Below are positions 17,023 to 23,768 of a DNA stretch of 32,966 bases, one piece after another. The stretch's first letter is position 1; the number at the start of each line of letters is the position of its first letter. Under the pieces are notes generated by a model. It was not told the origin of the DNA and searched no databases. It was given only the letters and a program-made list of their open reading frames with translations. The position numbers were made by a program, and so were the translations under genes. The DNA comes from Pseudobdellovibrionaceae bacterium (GTDB taxonomy: Bacteria; Bdellovibrionota; Bdellovibrionia; Bdellovibrionales; Bdellovibrionaceae), in NCBI GenBank assembly GCA_019637895.1, contig JAHBUU010000016.1:1-32966 (forward strand), given 5' to 3'.

Positions 17023-18500
17023 TGCAGATCCTTTTTCAAAATCTTGCCGCTATCGCTCTTGGGTAAGGCCTCGAGAAAAACGAAGTGCTTGGGCACTTTG
17101 AATTTTGCAAGATTCGCCAGGCAGTGGTCTTGAATTTTTTCAAGCGTCAGATCGCGAGTCTCTTTGACGACGAAGGCTTTCCCGACCTCGCCCCATTTTT
17201 CGTCAGGCACGCCGATGACGGCGACCTCGCGGACGCCGGGACATGAACGCAAAACTTTTTCCAGTTCGGCTGGATAGACGTTCTCACCGCCGCTTTTGAA
17301 CATGTCCTTTTTTCGGCCGACGACAAAGAAATAGCCTTCATCGTCCCTACGAACCAGGTCTCCGGTGTGCAGCCAGCCGTTTTTACAAGTCTCTTCGGTG
17401 GCGCGTGCGTTTTTCCAGTAGCCCGTCATGATGGCGGGACCTTTCAAGAGAAGCTCGCCGACTTCATCCGGTCCGCACTCGCTGCCATCTTCCCTGGCGA
17501 TTTTGACGTCGACATAAAAATTCGGAAAGCCGATGGATCCAATTTTTCGAATGGCGTCTTCTTCGTTCAACGAGAAAACACTGGGACCGAATTCGGTGAG
17601 CCCGTATCCTTGCCGGATCGGAATGTGCTTGTGATGCCAGGTTTGGATCAACTCAAGGGGCATCGGTTCGCCGCCGACAATGGCGTACCGAATCGAAGAC
17701 AGATCCGTCTCGCCGAAGCGGGGGCTTCTGGCCAGAAGGTCCATCGTCGTTGGAACTCCGAACAGAAGCGTCGTTTTTTCTTGTTCGCAAAGTTGCAAGA
17801 CCAAATCGGCATCGAATTTTTTTAAGAAGATGACCTTGCCGCCACGATGGAGGAAGGGTGTTGTCAGCACGTTCCATCCGCCGGTGTGGAAAAACGGCAG
17901 AAAGATCACAGTTGAATCGTCCTGACGCAGATCCAGCCGCAGGGTCGTGTTCAGAGAATTCCAGAAAATCATCCGATGAGAGATCATCGCCCCTTTGGGG
18001 GCACCCGTGGTTCCCGAGGTATAGATGATCATCGCAATGTCTTCGGCTTCGGACTGAAAGCCGTCAAAGAGCGAGCCCGACACGGTCCACTCTCCGAATC
18101 GAGGCAGCAACAATGTTCGAGGAAGAACTGCAGGATCGATGTCTGACAAGGCGGCCGAGAACTCGTCTTGAGTGACCAGCAGTTTTGGTTCGCAGTCTTT
18201 CAGAACGTGGGCAATTTCACGGGCGGTGAGGCGAAAGTTAATCGGGACCAGCGTGGCGCCCAGGCGTTGAAGGGCAAAAAACAGAACGACGTAATCAAGC
18301 TCATTCAGGCTCAGGACGGCGACGCGATCTCCGCGGGTGATGCCGAATTTTTCAGAAAGAGCCTGCGCTCCTCGGGCCGCCGCTTGGAAGAACTCGGAAT
18401 AGGTAAAGCGCTTCCCGCTGTCACCATCTTGGATGGCGACGGAGCGGGGAGCGTAGGCGGCCCAGCGTTTCAGCCAATCGAGTTCAAATTCAGGTGTCAT
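17019..18500 (-). CDS. Acyl-CoA synthetase / AMP-dependent acid ligase
   Basis: Activates a carboxylic acid, probably a fatty acid, as acyl-AMP and then CoA thioester. All family motifs are intact in its 493 residues: the P-loop YTSGTTGAPKG (160-170), PFFHTGGWN (202-210), GYGLTEFGP (298-306), WLHTGDLVRRDDEGY (376-390), GRKKDMFKSGGENVYP (395-410) and the C-terminal catalytic Lys486 in SDSGKILKK. The pattern is that of medium/long-chain FadD-like enzymes rather than OleC or adenylation domains of NRPS. The ATG at 18500 is chosen over 18518. It overlaps the upstream KAS III-like gene by 11 bases, so the two are translated together and likely act in one pathway, the ligase feeding acyl-CoA to the synthase. 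Its TAA overlaps the TAG of the convergent gene (TTAG). Confidence 0.93.
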   Translation of the reverse strand: MTPEFELDWLKRWAAYAPRSVAIQDGDSGKRFTYSEFFQAAARGAQALSEKFGITRGDRVAVLSLNELDYVVLFFALQRLGATLVPINFRLTAREIAHVLKDCEPKLLVTQDEFSAALSDIDPAVLPRTLLLPRFGEWTVSGSLFDGFQSEAEDIAMIIYTSGTTGAPKGAMISHRMIFWNSLNTTLRLDLRQDDSTVIFLPFFHTGGWNVLTTPFLHRGGKVIFLKKFDADLVLQLCEQEKTTLLFGVPTTMDLLARSPRFGETDLSSIRYAIVGGEPMPLELIQTWHHKHIPIRQGYGLTEFGPSVFSLNEEDAIRKIGSIGFPNFYVDVKIAREDGSECGPDEVGELLLKGPAIMTGYWKNARATEETCKNGWLHTGDLVRRDDEGYFFVVGRKKDMFKSGGENVYPAELEKVLRSCPGVREVAVIGVPDEKWGEVGKAFVVKETRDLTLEKIQDHCLANLAKFKVPKHFVFLEALPKSDSGKILKKDLH

Positions 18501-19497
18501 ATCCCCATTCCATTGCAACGATGGCCATGCTCATACCCCCACCGGAGCCGATGAAGAAACACAAATCGCCTTTTTTGAGTCTTTTTTCCTGAACAGCCTG
18601 ATCGACGCAGAATCCGATCGAAGCGCTGCCGGTGTATCCATATTTATCCATGACATAAAGAGCGCGTTCACGGGGAACGTTCAGCTTGTCCATGGTTTCG
18701 TAGATGCTCTGAACGTTGAATTGGGTGATGAAGAAGTGCTTGATGTCCTGTGGGGTTTTTCCCAGGCGATCCAGAACCTTGTGGGTGAGTCTTGGCCAAT
18801 GGATGCCGTTTGTCTCGGGGGGAATGCGTTTCGGGAAGGACAAGAGGTGCTTTTTATTCTCGATCACCTCATGAGTGACGGGTTGGGCAGAGCCACCCGC
18901 GTAGATTCCCATGTAGTCATGATAAAGACCTTCGGTCCAAAGTTCGCTATCAAGGATCCCGCCTGATTCGGTGGGGCGGACGATGCAAGCACTGGCGCCA
19001 TCGGCAAACAGAGTTGCGATTTTATAATCCTCGAGGTTCAGCCACTTGCTCATGGCATAAGCCCCAACGACCAGAATATTTTGATACTTGCGATCGACTG
19101 CGATGTATTTCGAAGCCACATCCAAAGCGGTGACAAAGCCCGCACAAGCCGTGTTCAGATCGAAAGTTCCCGCTTTGGTGGCGCCCAGTTTGTATTGCAC
19201 GACGGACGCGGTCGAAGGGGATAGAAAATCGGGCGTATCGGTCGAGACGATAATGAGATCCAGGTCGGCCGCAGTGATGCCAGCAGCCTTCATGGCTTTC
19301 TCCGCAGCGGGCAGGATCAGATCTGACGTGCTTTGTTCGGGAGCCATCCAACGACGTTCACGGATATTGCGCTGTTCGCGCAGGAAGGTTCCGATGTCTT
19401 TCTTGTAGAGCTCATCGAAGAACTGATTGGTGACCACTCTGTCTGGTACGTAGGAACCTGTTCCAGCGATCGTGGCTTTTCTCAGGGGCATGTTCAT
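18490..19497 (-). CDS. KAS III (FabH)-like thiolase-fold enzyme with altered catalytic triad
   Basis: A 335-residue thiolase-fold protein clearly related to ketoacyl-ACP synthase III: GTGSYVPDRVVTN (12-24), IVSTDTPDFLSPSTA (83-97) and the nucleophile in NTACAGF (Cys118). FabH enzymes also need the His of 'PHQAN' and the Asn of 'GNTSaAS'. Here these read FITQFN (Thr258 at the His position) and GYTGSAS (Tyr288 at the Asn position), so the decarboxylating half of the chemistry should be lost. The Cys could still take an acyl group, which would fit an acyltransferase or a non-decarboxylating condensation. The start at 19497 has AAGGAG 6 bases upstream. It lies upstream of and overlaps the ligase, and is divergent from the FabG-like gene across a palindromic candidate operator. 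Confidence 0.85.
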   Translation of the reverse strand: MNMPLRKATIAGTGSYVPDRVVTNQFFDELYKKDIGTFLREQRNIRERRWMAPEQSTSDLILPAAEKAMKAAGITAADLDLIIVSTDTPDFLSPSTASVVQYKLGATKAGTFDLNTACAGFVTALDVASKYIAVDRKYQNILVVGAYAMSKWLNLEDYKIATLFADGASACIVRPTESGGILDSELWTEGLYHDYMGIYAGGSAQPVTHEVIENKKHLLSFPKRIPPETNGIHWPRLTHKVLDRLGKTPQDIKHFFITQFNVQSIYETMDKLNVPRERALYVMDKYGYTGSASIGFCVDQAVQEKRLKKGDLCFFIGSGGGMSMAIVAMEWGYDT

Positions 19498-19563
19498 GGG
19501 GGTCTCCTTCCCGCAGACCCCCACTGATACAAACCCCTGTATCTCCTTTGCAAGCGGAATAAA

Positions 19564-19598
19564 TTAGAGTATTTACTCGAAAAATGGGGTTGATACTC
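19564..19598. promoter_or_regulatory. Palindromic candidate operator between divergent lipid-type genes
   Basis: An 18-bp imperfect palindrome, TTaGAGTATTTACTCgAA (19564-19581), has the form TTN-GAGTA-NN-TACTC-NAA. A second TACTC half-site lies at 19594-19598, exactly 20 bases (two helical turns) from the first. It sits midway in the 156-bp gap between the KAS III-like gene (minus) and the FabG-like gene (plus). The size and symmetry are those of TetR/FadR-type sites, but no such regulator gene is in the window. Confidence 0.4.
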
Positions 19599-19653
19599 CG
19601 CGCAGATGCGGAATCATTGACCGGTCCCGCGAAACCTCGCTACAGCCTCAATC

Positions 19654-20406
19654 ATGACAAATCCAAATCCATTCAGCTTTCAAAATAAAACAGTGGTCGT
19701 CACCGGCGGAGCGTCGGGAATCGGCTTTCAAATCGCAAAATCTTTTCTCGAAGCCGGAGCGAAGGTGTCCGTCTGGGATTATTCCCCAGCGGCTTTGGAA
19801 ACGGCAAAGTCGGCCTTGGCGACTCACGGAGATCGGTTGCAAACCTTATCCGTCGATGTCAGTCAGCGCGACTCCGTCAAAAAGGCGGCGGCAGAGTTGA
19901 AAAACCCCGTGGATATCTTGGTGAATAACGCCGGAATCACCCGAGACAAATCTTTCGCGAAGATGACCGAGGAAGATTGGGATGCGGTGATCGCTGTGAA
20001 CCTGACCGGTCTTTTCAATGTCACCAAGGGTTTGTTTGAGCACTTCTCTCCGACTTCTTCGCATAAGCGCATCGTGAATATCTCATCGGTGGTCGGCCTT
20101 TATGGAAACTTCGGCCAAACCAACTATGCGGCGGCCAAAGCCGGAGTGATCGGGATGACCAAAACTTGGGGCAAAGAGCTGGGGCGTAAGGGGTTCACTG
20201 TGAACGCCATTGCTCCGGGTTTCATCAGAACCCCAATGACCGAAGCGATGCCTCTGGAAGTCTTGGCGCAAATGGCGGCCAAGGTTCCAGCTCAGCGTTT
20301 GGGGGAGACGTCGGATATCGCCAATGCCGTGATGTTCTTGTCCAGCGAAGCCGCTTCGTATGTGAACGCTTCGGTTCTGAGCGTTGATGGCGGCCTGACC
20401 CTTTAG
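19654..20406 (+). CDS. FabG-like short-chain dehydrogenase/reductase
   Basis: A 250-residue classical SDR, likely reducing a 3-oxoacyl thioester with NAD(P)H. The cofactor loop TGGASGIG (17-24), NNAG (91-94), Asn116, Ser144/145 in NISSVVG, and the YAAAK motif (Tyr158, Lys162) make the full catalytic tetrad. PGFIRTPMTEAMP and the C-terminal SVDGGLTL are typical of FabG/PhaB. The Asp-type residue after the second strand (VWDYS, Asp42) suggests NADH preference, an inference only. It is divergent from the KAS III-like gene and 26 bases upstream of the hydrolase, so it belongs with that cluster. It is probably not the housekeeping fabG, which would sit with fabD and acpP. Confidence 0.88.
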   Translation: MTNPNPFSFQNKTVVVTGGASGIGFQIAKSFLEAGAKVSVWDYSPAALETAKSALATHGDRLQTLSVDVSQRDSVKKAAAELKNPVDILVNNAGITRDKSFAKMTEEDWDAVIAVNLTGLFNVTKGLFEHFSPTSSHKRIVNISSVVGLYGNFGQTNYAAAKAGVIGMTKTWGKELGRKGFTVNAIAPGFIRTPMTEAMPLEVLAQMAAKVPAQRLGETSDIANAVMFLSSEAASYVNASVLSVDGGLTL

Positions 20407-20432
20407 TCCCTCTATATATTAGGAGACCCCAG

Positions 20433-21212
20433 ATGAACTCGCCCGTCCATTTTGAACTCCGTGATGGCCTGTCCCCACGCAACGTCCTGTTTATTCATGG
20501 GAATCTTGCATCTAATCGGTGGTGGATCCCCTTCGAAGAGGAGTGGAAAAAGGCGGGCAATCAGGGGGACGGGTGCCTGGTTTATGCGGAATTCCGGGGT
20601 TGTGGGCAAAGTCCCGCTCCAAAATCCGAGGCCGAGGTGGACATGCACCTTTTTGCCGAGGACTTCATTCGGGTCGTCCGGTCTTTGAATCGGGGTCGCT
20701 TTTCATTGGTGGGACATTCCACGGGTGGTTTGATTGCGGCCTTGATGTTGGCCAAAGCTCCGGAGCTGTTCGACCGGGCCCTGCTATTGGATCCGGTCGG
20801 AGCCCAGGGTGTGACCTTTGATCCTTCGATGATCCAAGCCTTCGAAAAAATGAAGCAGGACAAGGCGCTGACCGCTGCCGTGATTGGCAGCACCATCCAC
20901 CAAAATGATGCGAACTCTGGATTTTTCAAAGACGTCATCGTTGAAGATGCCTTTTCGGCCGTCAAATCGGTGGGGCATTTGGTTTTGAAGGCTCTTGATG
21001 GCCTTGATGTGCGTAAAGAACTGGCAAAAGTCCCTCATCCCGTGCTCGTGTTGCATGGTGAACACGATCAACTTCTTCCGGTGGCGGATTCAAAGGCGAT
21101 GGCCGAGATTCTACCGAAAGGTCGCTTCGAGGTGTTCGCGGGACAGGGTCATTGTGGCAATGTTGAAGATCCCCGTGCCTTTGCTGCTAAAGTCCAGGAA
21201 TTCCTCTTGTAA
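20433..21212 (+). CDS. Alpha/beta hydrolase
   Basis: A 259-residue serine hydrolase of the alpha/beta fold. The oxyanion loop FIHGNLAS (20-27), the nucleophile elbow GHSTGG (Ser96), the acid in LHGEHDQLLP (Asp212) and the base in GQGHCGNVE (His240) form a complete triad. Substrate cannot be read from the sequence; esters, thioesters or lactones are all possible. It follows the FabG-like gene by 26 bases with AGGAGACC as ribosome site, and is thus part of the ligase/KAS III/SDR cluster. The Ser nucleophile argues against it being an OleB-type beta-lactone decarboxylase, which uses Asp. No signal peptide is present, so it acts in the cytoplasm. Confidence 0.88.
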   Translation: MNSPVHFELRDGLSPRNVLFIHGNLASNRWWIPFEEEWKKAGNQGDGCLVYAEFRGCGQSPAPKSEAEVDMHLFAEDFIRVVRSLNRGRFSLVGHSTGGLIAALMLAKAPELFDRALLLDPVGAQGVTFDPSMIQAFEKMKQDKALTAAVIGSTIHQNDANSGFFKDVIVEDAFSAVKSVGHLVLKALDGLDVRKELAKVPHPVLVLHGEHDQLLPVADSKAMAEILPKGRFEVFAGQGHCGNVEDPRAFAAKVQEFLL

Positions 21213-21225
21213 CCGCCGATTCCTG

Positions 21226-21244
21226 AGTGCTGCCACTCCGCACT
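21226..21244. repeat. Inverted repeat near the cox promoter
   Basis: AGTGC (21226-21230) and GCACT (21240-21244) form a 19-bp dyad with a 9-base centre, 15 bases upstream of the sigma-54-type element. It could bind a regulator, though it is closer than usual for sigma-54 activators. Confidence 0.25.
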
Positions 21245-21259
21245 AAATCCCCGTGAAAG

Positions 21260-21275
21260 TTGGCACTTTGATTGC
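21260..21275 (+). promoter_or_regulatory. Sigma-54-type (-24/-12) promoter of the cytochrome oxidase operon
   Basis: TTGGCACTTTGATTGC matches the RpoN consensus TTGGCACGNNNNTTGC in all defined positions but one. The invariant GG (21262-21263) and GC (21274-21275) are separated by exactly 10 bases. The element points toward the cytochrome c gene, whose ATG is 98 bases downstream, giving an untranslated leader of roughly 85 bases. The match is much better than expected by chance in a gap of 161 bases. Confidence 0.65.
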
Positions 21276-21373
21276 CCACACCTCCATTTTTCGTTACCTT
21301 GCGAGGTGAATCAACAAGCTTTCAGTTAGGTTTTTCTGACCGAATTCTGGCCAGGTGATTGAGGTGCGTTTGT

Positions 21374-21907
21374 ATGTCTGAGAGTCAGGATCAATACAAT
21401 CGAGGCGGTCTTTACGCCTTCTTGTTTTCCATGGTTTTCGTGTTTGTGTTCATGTTCTACCTCGTGGGGATTCACCCCGGTGTCGATCTCGATGAAAAAG
21501 TCATCGATCCGAACCAAGAGGGCGCTCCGGCTGTCGAAGTTTTCGATATTCAAAAAGTGGCTGAGCCATGGGTCGAAGACGAAAAGGTCGTCGAGTACGG
21601 TTCCAAGCTTTATCAAATCAACTGCGCTCTTTGCCACGGTGACAAAGGCAAAGGCGACGGGGCAGCCGGTGCGGCTCTGAACCCAAAACCGCGTGACCTC
21701 GTTGAGGGCAAGTGGACTCAAGGAATCGGGAAAATCGCGCACTTCAACGTGCTGACCAAAGGGATTCCCGGAACTTCGATGGCGGCATACTCGCACTTCA
21801 AGCCTGCTGATCGTTGGGCCCTCGTTCAATACATCGAATCGATCACTCAGAACAAAGGGGACGACGATCCCGCGAAGGTGGCTGATTTCGCAAAATCAGC
21901 TCAGTAA
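21374..21907 (+). CDS. Membrane-anchored monohaem cytochrome c
   Basis: A 177-residue class I cytochrome c, anchored by one membrane helix (about 13-33, LYAFLFSMVFVFVFMFYLVG) and facing the periplasm. The haem site is CALCH (Cys84, Cys87, His88), and Met136 in GTSMAAY is the likely sixth ligand. It would carry electrons to, or form part of, the caa3 oxidase encoded next to it. The ATG at 21374 is preferred over TTG at 21359, as GAGGTG lies 7 bases upstream. It is the first gene after the sigma-54-type promoter and is followed after 13 bases by sco. Confidence 0.9.
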   Translation: MSESQDQYNRGGLYAFLFSMVFVFVFMFYLVGIHPGVDLDEKVIDPNQEGAPAVEVFDIQKVAEPWVEDEKVVEYGSKLYQINCALCHGDKGKGDGAAGAALNPKPRDLVEGKWTQGIGKIAHFNVLTKGIPGTSMAAYSHFKPADRWALVQYIESITQNKGDDDPAKVADFAKSAQ

Positions 21908-21920
21908 GAGTAGCTAAAGA

Positions 21921-22799
21921 ATGAAGACGACCTCCTTGACGATCCAAACTGCGCTTCTCTTCGCCCTGACAATGGGTGCGGGATCCGCGTTTGCTCAAAG
22001 GTCGGCGCCGGTTCCCGAGTACACGGGCGAGGCGGCTCCGAAAGTGGCGTCCGAAGTTCCGGAGCAGCTCGAGGGCGTTGGCATTCAAGAACAGCTGGGT
22101 CATCAGCTCGATCTGTCGATGGTTTTCAAAGACGAGACGGGAGCGGAAAGAACTCTGGGGAGTTTCTTCGACGGCAAAACCCCGGTGATCATCAGTCCGG
22201 TTTATTATTCCTGTCCGGGACTCTGCAATTTTCACCTGAACGGTCTCACTGAAGGATTGAAGGGTGTTGATTGGTCCGCAGGCACCAAGTTCAAAGTTCT
22301 CGCTGTTTCTTTCGATGCAAAAGAAACCCCTGATCTCGCCGCCGAGAAAAAAGCCGCTTATTTGAAAGTTTATGATCGACCGGGAACTGAAAACGGCTGG
22401 CATTTTTTGACGGGCTCTGAAGAGTCCATCAAGCGTCTGACCGATTCCGTCGGTTTCAAATTCCGCTGGAGCGAAAAGGATCAGGAATGGTCCCATGCTT
22501 CGGCGGCCATCGTGACGTCTCCGACCGGAACGATCACGCGCTATCTTCCAGGAATCATGTTCGAGCCGAAAGACATTCGCTTGGCGCTGTTGGAAGCGGG
22601 CGAAGGCAAGGTCGGAACCTTCGTCGATCAGCTCGTCCTTTATTGTTTTCAGTATAACCCTCATCAGAGTCGTTACACCGTCTATGCCTTCAATATTATG
22701 AAGCTCGGCGGTGGCGTGATGATGTTGTTTCTTGCGATTTGGTTGCTTCCCTTCTGGTGGCGCAGTCGGCGTCGTCAGGGTGGAGCGAGGAGTTCGTAG
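21921..22799 (+). CDS. Sco1/SenC copper chaperone with C-terminal membrane helix
   Basis: Sco proteins deliver copper to the CuA site of cytochrome oxidase subunit II. The copper site is intact: YYSCPGLC (Cys98, Cys102) and His192 in WSHASA. A signal peptide is present (cut near AFAQ, residue 25-26). At 292 residues it is longer than usual because residues about 245-290 add a second membrane segment (IMKLGGGVMMLFLAIWLLPF) ending in a basic tail, so it is anchored at its C-terminus. The next gene, coxB, starts at the base after its stop, the expected partner. The ribosome site is weak (TAAAGA), fitting coupled translation with the cytochrome gene. Confidence 0.93.
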   Translation: MKTTSLTIQTALLFALTMGAGSAFAQRSAPVPEYTGEAAPKVASEVPEQLEGVGIQEQLGHQLDLSMVFKDETGAERTLGSFFDGKTPVIISPVYYSCPGLCNFHLNGLTEGLKGVDWSAGTKFKVLAVSFDAKETPDLAAEKKAAYLKVYDRPGTENGWHFLTGSEESIKRLTDSVGFKFRWSEKDQEWSHASAAIVTSPTGTITRYLPGIMFEPKDIRLALLEAGEGKVGTFVDQLVLYCFQYNPHQSRYTVYAFNIMKLGGGVMMLFLAIWLLPFWWRSRRRQGGARSS

Positions 22800-23756
22800 A
22801 TGATGTGGATGAATTTGGCGCGCGCGCAGTCGCTGATGCCGGCCGAGGGGACGCAAATTGCGACCCAGGTGAACAACCTGTACGTGTTTTTGCTGGTCGC
22901 CAGCCTGATCGCGTCCGCGATTATCATCGGTGGGATGATTTTCTTCGTCTGGAAATACAGACGGAAAACCGCCAATGATAAAACACCATATATGTCTCAC
23001 AACACGACTTTGGAGTTCCTGTGGTCTTTCATTCCACTGGTGATCTTCTTGGGTGTGTTTGCATGGGGTTGGTACATTTACCACAACATGCGTGCGATGC
23101 CGAAGGATGCGCTCGAGATCCACATCGTGGGAAAACAGTGGGCATGGGAAACTCAATACAAGAGCGGCGTGAAAGCGTCGAACTTGATCGTGGCTCCGAT
23201 CAACACCGATGTGAAGCTCATCATGACTTCGACGGACGTGATCCACTCGTTCTTCGTTCCCAGCTTCCGGATCAAGCAAGACGTGGTCCCAGGTCGCTAT
23301 ACGGCGCTCTGGTTCCGAGCCAACAAGCTCGGTGAGTACCATATCTTCTGTACCGAGTTTTGCGGGACTCAGCACTCGGGCATGATCGGAACTCTTCGTG
23401 TCGTGAGCCAGCAGGAATACGAAGCCTGGCTCGAAGAGGAATCCAAAGTCGGTCTTCTGCCGCTCGCACAGCGCGGAGAGAAGATCTTCCAAGTGAAGGC
23501 CTGCGCCTCTTGTCACTCGACGGCTGATGCCGCGGTGAAGGTCGGTCCTCCACTTTTCAAAGCATTTGGAAAAACACATGAGATGGCGAACGGCGAAAAG
23601 GTGGCCATGGATGAAAACTACATCCGTGAGTCGATCATGAGCCCGAACGCGAAGGTCGTTAAAGGTTTTCCGCAGAACGTGATGCCTGCTTTCCAAGGTC
23701 AGCTCTCCGAAACGGAGCTCTCGGCATTGGTAGAGTACATCAAAGGTTTGCAATAA
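22800..23756 (+). CDS. coxB: Cytochrome c oxidase subunit II with fused cytochrome c (caa3 type)
   Basis: Subunit II takes electrons from cytochrome c through CuA. Two membrane helices (about 28-52 and 70-92) are followed by the cupredoxin domain with the complete CuA ligand set: His149, Cys184, Glu186 (backbone), Cys188, His192 and Met195 in CTEFCGTQHSGM. Residues about 222-318 add a cytochrome c domain with CASCH (Cys235, Cys238, His239) and Met295 in NVMPAF. This fusion defines caa3 oxidases. GKQWAWETQY is the conserved Trp-rich entry to the haem a path. The N-terminus is short and the signal may be the first helix. It starts directly after sco and precedes coxA by 12 bases. Confidence 0.96.
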   Translation: MMWMNLARAQSLMPAEGTQIATQVNNLYVFLLVASLIASAIIIGGMIFFVWKYRRKTANDKTPYMSHNTTLEFLWSFIPLVIFLGVFAWGWYIYHNMRAMPKDALEIHIVGKQWAWETQYKSGVKASNLIVAPINTDVKLIMTSTDVIHSFFVPSFRIKQDVVPGRYTALWFRANKLGEYHIFCTEFCGTQHSGMIGTLRVVSQQEYEAWLEEESKVGLLPLAQRGEKIFQVKACASCHSTADAAVKVGPPLFKAFGKTHEMANGEKVAMDENYIRESIMSPNAKVVKGFPQNVMPAFQGQLSETELSALVEYIKGLQ

Positions 23757-23768
23757 GGAGTTGAGACC

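Noticed and set aside
19582..19602. GG-N10-GC spacing (GGTTGATACTCCGC) before the FabG-like gene as a sigma-54 site
   Set aside because: Outside the GG and GC it does not match TGGCAC or TTGC.
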